DNA from: Paramacrobiotus metropolitanus
Lineage: Eukaryota; Tardigrada; Eutardigrada; Parachela; Macrobiotidae
Direction: 5' to 3'
NCBI RefSeq assembly: GCF_019649055.1
Contig: NW_026570230.1
Coordinates: 1,984,001-2,048,000, forward strand
DNA length: 64,000 nt
Shown: one piece after another, positions 1 to 11,748 of the stretch
Layout: every line of letters starts with the position of its first letter
Position numbering within the stretch: the stretch's first letter is position 1
Translations under genes and position numbers: made by a program
Notes under the pieces: generated by a model
The model's database searches: none
What the model saw: the letters and a program-made list of their open reading frames with translations, nothing else
What the model was told of the DNA's origin: nothing

Positions 1-170
1 GTCCGTGTCGAGATTCGTGGGGTTCACCGTCGTGGTGGAGCGCTGGATGACGGAGCGTTTGGTGTTCTTCAGGGAGGGATACTGGGGAATGGGATTGAGC
101 GGATCAGCGTCAGTGAAGAGAGCGGCTTGAGACGGAGGGAGCTGCATGTCGGCACAGCCGATCAGCAACC
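1..170 (-). CDS. partial exon of an unidentified, probably secreted protein
   Basis: An open minus-strand exon runs off the window edge. Its 3' splice acceptor (pyrimidine-rich TTTCTTTTAG) occupies 171-180. The reading begins GLLIGCADMQLPPSQAALF and continues through a Pro/Asn/Thr-rich stretch with a basic NTKRS site. The first residues look like the end of a signal peptide whose start would lie in an upstream exon, at higher coordinates. I do not recognise the family. The exon is much more GC-rich than the flanking intron, as with other real exons here. The start codon and the rest of the gene are not visible. Confidence 0.5.
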
Positions 171-840
171 CTAAAAGAAACAATAATTTTTGGTAAAATT
201 ATATGCAGAAAAATTATTTAAACTACAGAAAGGAAAGCGGTATAATTTTTGATTCAGAGGAGCAACTTCCTAAAGTACATTACATCTACTCCAGTCCCGA
301 TACCAACACTTTTCTTTGTATGCCTCCACACTACACTTGCGCGACAAGCGGACGGCTGAGATTAACAGTGAAAGAGAGTTTGTTACGGATGTTGTTGAGC
401 AAGTACTTTCGGCATTCAAAGCAGTAATAATACGAGTAGAGTAGGAGACAAAACTGGCCGAACGCTGCATTTCGTTTAGATCAATATTGATGGTGAAATA
501 CTTGTTTAAGCTTTAAAACAAACAGTATTCACATGGTTTGTAGTTTGTAATTTCGTAGCTCTTAATCGCGAATGCAAAACATGACAGAGAAGTTTACAAA
601 CTAACTGCATTAATCTTTTCTAGGAAAACATTTCTTAAAAGACAAAATTACTGTTTTTAGGAAAAATTGGATTTCCGTGTAAGTTGGAAGAAAACAAGAT
701 TTACAGCAAGAAACCTGCAGATTTGTTTCTAACGCCGATGACAGCAACGCCAACACGATGTACGTGTTTGTACTTTATATGCATATCCCCACATAAATAT
801 TTTATCTGTAGGGTAAGATGTACTATGTCAGCCAGGTAAT
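171..840. other. intronic or intergenic AT-rich DNA
   Basis: No coding exon is supportable here. The segment holds one copy of a diverged direct repeat (about 206-338) whose partner lies beyond the integrase-like exon. The remainder is AT-rich and unremarkable. Confidence 0.4.
206..338 (+). repeat. diverged direct repeat, copy A
   Basis: This copy shares ordered blocks with 1338-1470. The shared pieces include AGAAAAA.TT.TTTAAA, GGTATA.TTTT, TCA.AGG.GC.ACTTCC and TATGCCTC.ACACTACACT, in the same order and orientation. Spacing between blocks varies, so the copies are old. Together they bracket the integrase-like exon. Confidence 0.5.
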
Positions 841-1250
841 TAATAACTGCAAAACCAACACCACCCACCGTTCTTATCCAGCGCCATACCGCCGGTGGTG
901 ACACCGGCGTCCGCCCCGCGATCCTGCAGGACAAACAGCTGATCCACACCGTACTGCGTGTGCCGCAGGACAGCGGTATCCGGGGTAGCGGGATGGATGT
1001 CGTGCTGCTGCAGGAGCTCGCGGAAACACTCGGCCACCTTCTGGCACACCGCGTACTTCTGCTTGCTCACGCTGATCTCGCAGCGTCCAAAGCGAAAATA
1101 CAGCGATAAGAGGAAGCGCGCGATGGCCTCCGGGCTGCTCTCGGGGAGGGCACGGGCCTCTGTCCAGTAGGTGCAAGTGTCCACGGCAAAGATCAAGTAG
1201 CGGTGGCCGTCGGGGGTGGGTGGGAAGTTGCCCAAAATTTCCACGCGGAT
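840..1250 (-). pseudogene. degenerate Ty3/gypsy-type integrase core fragment
   Basis: A minus-strand reading opens after an acceptor (CTTCGTAG, rc of 1251-1258) and stays open for about 135 codons to a stop at 840-842. Its start resembles an integrase core: GHRYLIFAVDTCTYWTEAR matches the region of the first catalytic Asp, followed by an FRFG segment. The second catalytic Asp, normally in an S-D context, is replaced in the EISVSKQ segment. No convincing third catalytic Glu follows. No reverse transcriptase, RNase H or protease is nearby. The fragment may be a retroelement relic or one exon of a domesticated integrase-derived gene. Diverged direct repeats lie on both sides. Family assignment is by residue pattern only. 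Confidence 0.5.
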
Positions 1251-1337
1251 CTACGAAGCAACAACCGTTAACTGGGAATGGGCCGATTAACAAGCCCAAA
1301 GTAAACAATAATCAAGGCAACAATGGGTGTCAGGGTG

Positions 1338-1470
1338 TAGAAAAAATGTTTAAAATATAGCAAGGAAAATCACTTTCCGAAAGTGGTATATCTTTTAACT
1401 CAAAGGCGCTACTTCCCATATTGGACATATGTAGCCCGAATGCAGACAAGTATGCCTCTACACTACACTA
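1338..1470 (+). repeat. diverged direct repeat, copy B
   Basis: This is the partner of the repeat at 206-338, in the same orientation, on the far side of the integrase-like exon. See copy A for the shared blocks. Confidence 0.5.
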
Positions 1471-2090
1471 TTACTACACTTATTATTTAATATTTACCAA
1501 CTCGCCGTGTTCACTGCTCAGTGAGCAGTGCTCACTCTGTTATAATGCGAAGACGCTCACTATTTAACGTGCAATCATGAATCCTTCTCTCAAAATTTCT
1601 GGAATGCTTTGGATTAAAGGCTGAATTTACAATTCCATAAAAAACCAATGCCTAGGTGAAGTTGCACCCTTTCTTGCTCTAGCACGCCTCCATAAAAATC
1701 ATAAAATGCGAATTTTAAGGAGACTGAAGCGCAGCACATAACGCAAGCGCCATGGGTACCCATGCATTTACTACAAGTTCTGCCTCAAAAGTAAGCGCAG
1801 CTCAGATGCTGGCAAAATATTATTAATAGTGAATTTCTGATCCCTTTGCAACCCTTCAAATTCTTCTGCTTTAGGCCTTCAGCTGATCTCAATCATCTCA
1901 TGAATTACTTATTTACATTTTACAATTTACACTTTTTACAATACCTTCTTCCATACGTTGGGCAGCACTGTGGCGTAAACAAACAGGCTCTCCATGACAT
2001 GTTCCCCAGAGCAATGAACAACTGCAGCGAAAGCAAACCAACGCACACAAAGACCACCAGTGGAAAGCCAGCAGACCAGCTAGTAAGGAC
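1471..2090. other. no gene seen
   Basis: AT-rich sequence with only short, low-quality open frames on both strands. I could not join any of them with splice sites into a credible protein. Confidence 0.4.
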
Positions 2091-2228
2091 TCAAAAGTCA
2101 AATGAGTTTAGGAGCTCAACACAACAGTCAGACTCCATGATCGCTAGCAGCGGAGCAAATCCTTCGCCAAGTCCGACAATGCAGATGAATAAGATGATCA
2201 TTAGCAGTAGTAAGCATAAAACTTTCAT
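2091..2228 (-). CDS. possible 45-aa secreted microprotein or signal-peptide exon
   Basis: The minus-strand ATG at 2228 opens 45 codons. The start has textbook signal-peptide form: MKVLC, then a run of Leu/Ile/Met/Phe, then a GLGEG boundary, then a short tail containing a Cys pair (ESDCC), ending in TGA. The reading could be a complete microprotein or a first exon whose donor I could not place. There is no homology support, and a hydrophobic frame this short can arise by chance. Confidence 0.2.
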   Translation of the reverse strand: MKVLCLLLLMIILFICIVGLGEGFAPLLAIMESDCCVELLNSFDF

Positions 2229-2520
2229 GCCATTTGCGAAATGCAAAAAACTAAAACATCATTCAACATAATTTTAGAAGTTTACAGTATAAATAGCTGA
2301 GATAACTTTATGATAAGATACTTGCAACTTGTTACTTACTTTACTTATCAGGAGACGAGAACCAGGAGTGTTTGTGAGTTTCAGAGCTTGAGACTCGCGA
2401 CTCCGCCCACACCTGTTGCAGATTGGCGGTTGGCGGATGCGGCGGTTTGACAACTACTTCTATGACAAGAGCTTGATGGTTTACGTGCAAAATTTCAGTT
2501 TTAGACTAAAACAGTAGTAA

Positions 2521-2569
2521 GTACAGTAAGTACCGTAACTAAAACTTTTTGTTACAGTACTTACTGTAC
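2521..2569. repeat. short inverted repeat, 19-bp arms
   Basis: The arms 2521-2539 and 2551-2569 are reverse complements with one mismatch, around an 11-base loop (TAAAACTTTTT). Confidence 0.7.
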
Positions 2570-3730
2570 TAATGGTAAGTTCATGACACCAGCACTTATC
2601 AAGCAGTATCTAAAACATCGATAATTACATAAATAAACCTCAGAAAATAAGTGTAAGTAATACACTTTATTTAGATGTCCAAACATCATATACTGAAAAA
2701 CCTTAAGAAAATATCACTTATTACTCAGCATCAACTGACCCATGCGGTCTAATCACAAAGAACATAAAATATATATATATATTGATCTAAATTTGCGCCT
2801 CTTGGTGCCGTTCCCAAGATAGATGCCGCAATGCCTCGTTGGATTTCGATGCTGATCCGCTGTGCTAATCATAAGTTACTAATAAGCATAAGTACTAAGG
2901 TACTAACGATAAGCATAAGTACAATTGTAACCACTTCGTTATTTCATTGTATCAAAATAAAATTGCAAAATTTCGAACCACCAGACAAGCTGAACGGAAT
3001 TTTTTGAATCTCCCTTTAATTTACGTACTTTATTGTAGAGGAGTTCGGAAACTGCAGAGTTATTCGCTGTTTGCGCATTATACTCGGTTTATACATTCTG
3101 CAATACACTTCTAGCACCTTGCTTCTATAAATAGTAATAACACCTACCCTACTCGTACGTATTGATTTGCACACTGGTGACTGGTTTGATGTTAAGTGCC
3201 TGCGACATAAAATTCTGATGTTTTTTTCATTTTATGTAACAGAAATTATCGTACATATAGATATAAGGCTGCCATTCGCCTTTTTGCAATTGCACGTAAT
3301 ACACAGAATACAGTAAGTTCTTATACGATAATAAATTTGTACAGATGATGGTGAGAAATCTTGCCGCTCGTAGTAAATTGTATTTGTATAATTTGTACAA
3401 GGAAGTGGTCCCATGCTTATGCGGGCAATGCTGATTTTATTTTGACTTGATTATGCGTGATTCGCTCCTTACAAGTTAGTGAAACAATTACTGCAGTGTC
3501 TGAAACTTGTACTCGTACAGGAAGAAAACGGTCGCTCATGAGGGCATTCAAACTTAATTACATACAAAGGTGTGCGTTCGACGTCTGCATGCATAAAAAA
3601 GTTACAAGTATATTTTTATACGTGTATCGATTAAAATCATCATCGTTATAAAAAGTAGCAGGCTGTAGGTTCAGCTATGTCTCACAAAATGGTGTAATAC
3701 TACATATATATATAATACTCCGCGATATAT

Positions 3731-3806
3731 CTGAACAGGAATCTGCTTCTCCTCCCGCGCGGTTAATCCCGAACAGGAACAGCTATATTCTCCTCCCAGT
3801 TAATCG
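3731..3806 (+). repeat. diverged 38-bp tandem pair
   Basis: Units 3731-3768 and 3769-3806 share GAACAGGAA, TTCTCCTCCC and GTTAATC in the same order, with substitutions and small gaps between. Confidence 0.5.
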
Positions 3807-4471
3807 TTGAACACTAGCTTTATTGGTTTGTACTCTGCAGTCGCACACCAACTTGCAGTTCAGTATCAGCCAGCTGGGGCACGGAAACCGCTCCTAAAAT
3901 ATAAAGGTTTATATAAGGGATGTGGCAGTGAGTAATCAAAATGCATATGTCAGAAAAAGTTATAAGAATTTATTATCAACGAGTACGTGTAGCAATAAAT
4001 CTGCTACACGAACAGTAATTGTTACTATGTTTCTACAATTTATTAGCAATATTTGTAGAGATCAGCATCCTCTCTACGATAGTACTTGTAGTAAGTGTTG
4101 CACAAACGATAGTATAGTGACGGATATAGATATACCGAACGTTACTGCAGGCAAAATTCTTTGTACGGCATTATCAATATGTACTATTTGTATAATAAGT
4201 TTACAGTAGAAGTACCTTGTTGCAGTGTCGGGTAGTGTGTGACCACACTTGCCGATCATTGTGGTATTACAAAATGACATGTTGGGGATGATCCCTTACG
4301 ACCAAAATACTCCGTTGTGGGGGACCGATCAGCCGTGCTCAATGTCGCTGAAATAATTAAAAAAACTCACACATGAAATTGCAAAAACGATAATTTCCAC
4401 TCTGGACCTGCTGAGTCGACCATACATAGTCTTTCTGAATATCAATACAAGCCAATACAAGCTTGTAAATA

Positions 4472-4545
4472 GCGCCGTATGTACCGATATGTTGGTACAA
4501 TTAATGTGCTGATTAATTGTACCAACATATCGGTACATACGGCGC
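4472..4545. repeat. perfect 34-bp foldback with 6-base loop
   Basis: The left arm 4472-4505 and right arm 4512-4545 are exact reverse complements, separated by GTGCTG. Similarity continues imperfectly outward: GCTTGTAAATA on the left mirrors GCTTACAGAC on the right. The structure lies about 170 bp beyond the stop codon of the GPCR gene, on that gene's 3' side. Confidence 0.9.
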
Positions 4546-4715
4546 GCTTACAGACAAAGTTAAACGTTAAACGAACAACTTTCGTATTATTATTCAAATG
4601 CCTTTCCAAATATAATCGTACATAATGATAAAACTTGCAGGATATTTATTGTATCGATTATCCATATTAATATTGATAAATACATACATACGGTGCGTAA
4701 TCAAAATGCATACTC

Positions 4716-7700
4716 TTAAAAGTAAAAGCTACTGTTATACTCGTAAAAGCTTTTACACAACCGGTGGTAGTCTAACACTGCTGATCCAGTTTCTACGCAG
4801 TGCAAATTATTATGATTCTGCAGTGACATACTCGTACATGATTGGGAGTTGCGCGTGTGGCAGAAGGCATGCCGCATGGCCAACCGGAAACGCGGATTGA
4901 TGGCGTTGTAGAGGAAGGGATTCATGGCGCAGTTCATGTATATGAGCGTCTTGGCGAAGAGCAGATACCAAATATCCAGCCAGGGTTCATCCGCCAACGA
5001 GTTGTATATTAGCAGGCCGCGAAATGGCAGCCAGGAAACGGCAAATAAACTCACAATCACAATCAGCATTCGCATCGTCTGCAAAATTCAGCCAAGTTAT
5101 TACAGTAAGAGTACTTACTTTTTTACCTACTAATTATTGAGAAATTAAGACTGCGTTTAATCACGAACCTTATTTTTTTGGACAAATGAAACTGGATAAG
5201 TTTTAAGCGATAAGCATATTGAGTACAGGTATTTACATATAAATGGAACTAATTTGCAGAGATTTTTTTGTACATATCACCATTTTCCGAACTACAGATA
5301 CTAGTAACTCCTAGCGAGTGCTTTCACTAATCTCAGTATCTACTCTATTACTACAAGGAAAATTCTGTAGCGTTTTCTGTGACTCTGTGGTTTGGTTCCC
5401 ATTAATTTATAGCAGTAAAACTGTGCTAACTAATGCCTATTTTTATATTGTGGTAACGCACTCCTACAAATTTATTTTATTTTTTTTTTACAAATTTATG
5501 TAAACGGAAATGCCGAATGCAGGCTTTGCGGTAGCAATGAACCATGATTGCCACAATCAGGCTGCGGCTAACCCAAAGTTTGTCCCGGATTTACGAGTAT
5601 CACTCTCAGCAAATATATTTTTATATAACGAAGCCAATAAAGCCTTAACGCATGTCTGGCCAAGCTGTTCTCAGATTGAACAACCGGCACAAACAGTCGT
5701 GTTTACGAGTATCATCCCTCTCGCATTTACGTGGGCGGCTTATCCAAACGAACCCAGCAAAATAAAGCGCCGCAAACAATAGTTAACGCTCAACACGATG
5801 ACCTTTCAAATGTCATCAACAAAAAGGCCGATGTTTGAATGGAAGGTGGCCCGGTTGTTGATCACGCACTCAACACAAGGCACACATCTTTGTGCTTTTA
5901 TGCTATACGGCTGCGACTATTCCCGGCATCCAATCCCCATCTTCTGAAAGCGCTTATACCGGGAATGGGCAAGCAGCCGTGATTGTCTAGAACAAACGGA
6001 AATCCTACACGCATTCCGCGCCATCCAACGCCAGCTATTGTTCAGGATGGGTGAAATTTTCCACTCAACGTCAGTCGAAAAGGAATCGAGAATTTTCTTC
6101 CATTCTCAGCTTACGTATCATTTCGTGATAAACAGATTAATTACTTCCGATAAATCTGGGAAGTGACCATGCCGTGCACTAATACTAGAACACCTACATT
6201 ATCGGAATTAAAATATTTTTACCGATGCAACTAGATGGTTACGAATTAAGCTGTATAACGGGATCCTGAAAAATGTGAAATGCTCAGAGCAATATGAACC
6301 GAAAAGAGTTCAATAAAAGAAATTAAGGTGTACTTGTACAGCATACTTTTCAGTTTGTCGATTTCGAGGAACTGGTTTACAGAAAATGGTACTATATGTA
6401 TAAAAAACTGCATCATAAACCAACATATTAGCTTTCTAAATTCTGCTTATATTACAATCACCTACTCTGAGCCCACTGATAGATATTACTGATAAATTAT
6501 AAATATTTACTGCATGCACTAACCGAACTTTTAGCGCTGTCGGATTGCCGGTAAAAACTGGCTTTCGATGCATTTTTAATAATCTTGATGGATCCGGTCG
6601 GCTGGAGGTGTTGTGGCTGCAGCGGTTGATCCAGTTCCTGTTGGCAGCGTGACCTTTGCTTGATGACCCAAGCGATCTTGGCATACCCGCCAACGGCCAT
6701 CAGTAGCGGTAACACGTAGAAAACCACAATGTCCGAAACGAAGAGAGCCGCGTATACTTCCTTGCTGACACGGAAGTCGCAGTGCGACTGATCAGGGAAA
6801 ATAGGGTCTGGTTTGAGTTCGGTGAGAAAGAGCCACGGCATGCAGTACGCGACAACGGCAATCCAGCCGGCTAAGATGATCTTTTTGGTGCGTTCCAGTG
6901 TGCATAATCGATGCGCGAGAAAGGGATGGCATACAGCGATATACCGTTCAATTGTGAATGCGAATATGCTGCGTGTAAAAATAGTTGTTATAACATTTCC
7001 TATATTATATTGTACAATGAGTGACATGTCGTCACAAATATATTAGCTTTGTAATGTACATTTGTGCATAAGTCATATACGTAGGTCAAAAATCAAACTA
7101 AATTAAAGAAACAGTGCGGAAAGCGGAATTGTACACGAGCTATCTTAGTGAACCGATTGACGTCGCCTTATTGTCATTTTTATATCGTGCGTAAAAACAG
7201 AGAATAATACATAATTACCTACCTCATGCTGCCGGCATTTATCCCAAGGAAGTTAAGAAAGACAAATAGTGCACATCCGACTTGTCCAAAAATCCAGCGT
7301 GCCCCAACGTGATGGCACACAATTGCTTCCGGTACCGCTGTGCTTATTACCACCAAGTCGGCAAACGCAAGGGATACCTTGAGGAAATAAACGTTTTATT
7401 GTTAATACAATTCGAGCCTTCCATTGAATATGCATGTTTATATACGCGTGAGGCATAGACTATGATATTGTTATTATGTATATGCACGTACTAACAATGC
7501 TACATGCAGTTAGTTTTAATTTATTGTGTCCCGCCAAAACATCTAAAGCTAGGGCTAGCTAAATCAGTAATTAATTTAAGGTAAGATAATCGAATCCTCC
7601 GGTACTTTGCAAAAATGTAACAAAATACTGATTGCTTTCTGTAATTATATCCCACTTCCTTGCGTCACTAATCTGGTTTATTAAAACGTAAATAAATCTG

Positions 7701-8223
7701 TTTATAATAAAAACTGCAGTAGGGAAATTAAATGCATAATTAAAGGTAATAATGATATGTGTACGTTGATATTTCCATGGGGAACTGCCTTGCACGTAAC
7801 CGACCGGAAAACAGATAAAGAAATTTTTGCCCCGGCACATTAGGGATAATGAGATAATTTACTTACCAGGTATGAATAGGTCGGAGTGTGCAGTGTGCGC
7901 TCCTTGTGTGCCACAAAGATAATGGCCAGACAGCCGAGAATTCCCGTGATTAATATGACAGAGTGGATGATGGTGGCGATCACCCGGTACGCCAGGGGAA
8001 AGTGTAGGTCATCCTCAATGGGGATTTCGCCGTTGCCGGCAAACAGGGTCACATTGACATTGTGCGAACTACTGTCCATTGGTATAAGAGACACGGCGTG
8101 CCGGTCCCCGTGGAACGTTATGGCGGTAATGGACACGGCGTGCCGGTCCCCGTGGAACGTTATGGCGGTAATGCCGGTATACGTGTGTACACCTATAACA
8201 GATGTATAAATACCCGTATACAT
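4716..8223 (-). CDS. TRH-receptor-like rhodopsin-family GPCR, 4 exons
   Basis: Seven-helix peptide receptor, plasma membrane, expected to signal through G proteins. Minus-strand exons: 7867-8223 (or from Met at 8079), 7223-7377, 6524-6968 and 4716-5078. All junctions keep phase, giving 391 aa from 8079 or 439 aa from 8223. Visible landmarks: an N-terminal NVT glycosylation site, TM1 ending in VAHKERTLHTPTYSYL, TM2 SLAFADLVV, the TM3 end FTIERYIAVCHP (an ERY version of DRY), TM6 FAVSWLPF and TM7 NPFLYN (the NPxxY position). The TM3 context GINAGSMSIFAFTIERY and the following LCTLERTKKII closely resemble vertebrate TRH receptors. Ecdysis-triggering-hormone receptors are the nearest alternative. 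The 8079 start is preferred because the sequence upstream is a recent tandem duplication. The ligand cannot be inferred. Confidence 0.85.
8091..8174 (-). repeat. 42-bp tandem duplication at the GPCR 5' end
   Basis: Units 8091-8132 and 8133-8174 are identical except at the last base. The length is 14 codons, so the frame upstream of the preferred GPCR start stays open through both copies (FHGDRHAVS occurs twice). Confidence 0.9.
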
Positions 8224-10861
8224 ATCATATGAATTCCCCGCACGTGTGGGAAATCACGAGTACAATAATTAATCGTAAGTTTCTTGGACGGGATGCCATT
8301 AGAAATACTCCTATATACCGCATCCGGCTGGTTCAAGTTTTTTTATACCGGAGCGCTATACACTCGTATTTCGTAGCAGACTTCTCCAGCAATCCAGCGT
8401 GATATTCAAGCATTTTGCATATACAAAGCTGATGGAGCGTTTGCTTGATATTATTATGATTTCGTATAATATTAATATGTAATCAAAGGAATCCAGGGTA
8501 TATATTTTTATATAACGTAATCTACATTCCTAAATGCACAAGTATTAAATACTATAGAGGTCCCTTTAAGAAGGGATCGACTAGTGCAAATTACAAACGT
8601 ACTGCGATGCAGGAACTTTAATAGACGTACAATATTTCACGTACAGGTACGACTTGTGTTATTATTTTAAAATAACTACACTAACCATGGTAAATGCATA
8701 TTTGAACGGCTAGGTAAAATACACCTATGCATGCTTAAAACTATATATATGTACGTGCATGCACTGAAAAAAAAAACAGGAACTAATCGTAAAATGTAAC
8801 GGATAGAGATATAAATGACATTTCCGAACTTCCACGTCGGACGTCGATCGATAGTTTACGTATATGATTCATTATCCTATAGAGTGATTTAATACAATAT
8901 AATACGGCATTGACTCTTATGGTGTATTAAGTCACTGAAACGGGCTGGGAAAAAATATAAAACGGTAGTATGGATGGATTTATGCAAAAATAGGAAATGG
9001 ACAACCTCTGGGATACATCGGCTTCCATGCAGTATAATGACCATGTTTAAAATTACGTTATATACGCGGATTTGTGCCACGTGATCGAAACCAGTACCCT
9101 GAATAGACTGTAGTAAATCGCGATGTGTCAGCAATTGAATAGCTAACGGAGGAGTAATGCACGACAGTTGTTTGCTTTTTAAAATTATTCCTAATTTATT
9201 GGTATGAAATTTTGAGAAAGAAATCATGATAGCAAAAAGGAATTCCGAATAGATGCACGTAAAAAACTTTAAAGAGCGCAAACAGTGTCCCATGCGTCAG
9301 ATTCCTAAATACTTGCAATCTTTAACGTAATAAAAGAGTGACGATATCCTGCATGCATCGATTGCGAATCCATTATATAATTAATTACTTACCGGCTACA
9401 AATATTCACGATGGCGATCTGGACCGGTTATATATATACTTATACCGGTTATGTATAACTGGAGACCAGCGATCAGGAATTCAAGTATTATACTCTCACC
9501 GTTCTGTCGTTCACGTATACGCAAGTAAGATTAAACGCATTACAATCTTTTAATCAACGCAGAAAATAACCTTATTCGGAGCAAAGAAACATATTTAACG
9601 ATGCCGCCGTATCGCGCGCAAAGCAACAAACACTTGATGGATCCTGCGTGTGCAAAAGGTACGCGCGACTTTAACCGGCTAATTGGATTTTGCTATCATT
9701 ATACGTGGCATAACGTCCGGTAGGTATGAAATGGCACATCTGTTACACTTCGTGCGTGAAAAGTCGTGTCGTTTATTAGATATAGCGCCTAGCAAAGGTA
9801 AATTTCCTTATGGAACTGTGGAAGGGATTGAGCTGCATGTACATATTGTGTAGAATATCATGATCATCCGGTTGGGAACACAGACATCCCCCAATGACCA
9901 TTCCCGAGCGTGACCCTGACCCCCGCTCCGATTATAATTATGTTAACTAACGATAATGAGCAGGCATGTGATAGTTATTGAATTTACCGGCTCATAACAA
10001 GTGCACGGCATACGAAGAATGTATTCGTGCATGACTTTCGTGGACGAAAACAATACATAGGTGCGTGGCCTCGTGCGTACGTATACTTCACGCGAGGGAC
10101 TGCGAACTCAGTATATGTACGCGGCAAACGGGCAGAACGCCCGATCGCGAGGATTAAACATATTCGGAGAGGTATCACAATATATTCGGAGAGTCAAATA
10201 CCGCTTATATCGAATAAAAGTTCCGAATTGTTAAAATGTACTATACAAGTAGTGGTATTCCGTGGAATATTAATCATCATTTGTGCGAATGTGTTGAGCA
10301 TATGAAACTTATTTTATAACGATTTAAAGAAAATAATGGTCTTGCAGTAAAATGCAACCAAACCTTAATTACGATAAATCAAGTCATTGCTGACACAGGC
10401 AACTTTGTATTACATGTCCATCACCCGCTTGTGTATTTACCGGTAGTATGCGCTGTTTTGGAGTTACATATACAATATATAGTCTTAACCATAAGGATAA
10501 CATACGCTATAATTAAGGACTCACCGACCAGTGAAAATTATTTCGCCTATTCATATTTTTAAAACAGATAAGTACTCGTAGTCGGTCACCAGCACATTTT
10601 TGGATAGGACAGTCTAGCTGTACTGTTGCCCACAGGATATCAGTAAATTATGTTTTAAATAAATTATTTTAATTTAGGGCATCTATTCTGACTATATAAT
10701 GAATGAATCGGGAACGACAGTAATCACGAGCTTGAGGAATGTTTTACGATCTGCGTTGGTAAATGGTATATGTATTACAAATTAAATTGGCCCCGAGAAT
10801 TTTATTATACCGAATGCCTGCTGTGGAGAATTACAATGTGGAATTCACAATATTATATAAT
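8224..10861. other. 2.6-kb intergenic region, no gene supported
   Basis: This holds the promoter side of the GPCR and the 3' side of the next minus-strand gene. Open frames such as 8889-9293 (minus) have no family resemblance and no splice partners. A plus-strand ATG at 9601 opens about 20 codons to a possible donor near 9658, which is too short to support. Confidence 0.4.
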
Positions 10862-11748
10862 TTACGAGTGATAAAAGACACGCAGCTGATGCTGCTTGCG
10901 CGCAAGATAGGCAGAATATCGTAAATTCGGCAAGATTATTCTGTGATTTCTCCCGTTCTTTTCATTTTCCACTACGGTTAGCCGCTCAATTAAACGCTCC
11001 AGTTGGTCTTTGGACAACCGTTTACCTACGATGGCATTATCATAACACTCGAGCTCACAAGTCAGTGCAATAGTAAGTACATAAAGCCCTAACAGTAATC
11101 ACAATGCAAATCAGTTATGTCATAATATGTTCGCGTTAATATTTAAGAATATTTACAAAATAATAAAGAAACAACCGGTCGGCAAGCCGTTTGTACACAG
11201 GTAGATCGTACTTAGTACTGCAGAGTAAGCCGGCGGACGTTTAAGATACGATAGACATGTCAATTAATCTGCTTACACTCAATTTACCTTTGCTTCTAAA
11301 AGAGCATATTAGACCACTTTTCACTGGCTCGCCATCGCCATCCGAATCGTTTAGGCAAGGCTGGGTGACGCCCACGCTGTGACCTTTGCTTCCAGCGGCG
11401 CCCCCAGTCGGCTCACCTTCTTCCGGTCGTGATTGTACTGATTGGACGCTGCCGGAATCGACGCAAGTAGCTGGCGGGCGCATCACTTTGCCAATGGTCG
11501 ATACAAAGTGGTCAAAGCGCGATGATTCTACAGCGCTAACACATGGCCATTTTTGGATCAAATTACCAACAATTACTTGGAATATGTAATTAAATACCGG
11601 GATAACTTTGTACAGTGACCAAATCGGACACGGATGTCGACGCTGTACTTTCCGCGTCATTTGGACAAGATGACGGCATTTTCGACGGGATTGCTCCATT
11701 ACCGGCATGCGGCTGCATCTTGGAAGATTTTTTCCGCCCGAATTTCAT
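10862..11748 (-). CDS. unrecognised 184-aa protein, 3 exons
   Basis: Minus-strand exons 11598-11748, 11288-11527 and 10862-11025 join with consistent phases (1, then 1) and good donors and acceptors. They give 184 aa ending at a TAA. The N-terminus starts MKFGRKKSSK and is Ser/Pro/Gly-rich and probably disordered. The middle contains acidic and glycine-rich segments (NDSDGDGEP). The C-terminal 60 residues look folded: KGKRLSKDQLERLIERLTV is a likely amphipathic helix, followed by a basic tail with LRYSAYLARKQ. I know no family for it. The start at 11748 is the first ATG after an in-frame stop, but a further upstream exon cannot be excluded. The precise frame match at both junctions argues that it is a real gene. 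Confidence 0.55.

Larger units (their letters stand above)
2229..4715. other. gene-poor spacer downstream of the GPCR
   Basis: No coding exons are supportable. The stretch contains two foldbacks (2521-2569 and 4472-4545), an AT dinucleotide run near 2770 and a diverged 38-bp tandem pair at 3731-3806. Confidence 0.4.

Noticed and set aside
8889-9293. 134-codon minus-strand frame in the GPCR upstream region
   Set aside because: AT-rich, no domain pattern, no matching splice sites, composition like the surrounding spacer.
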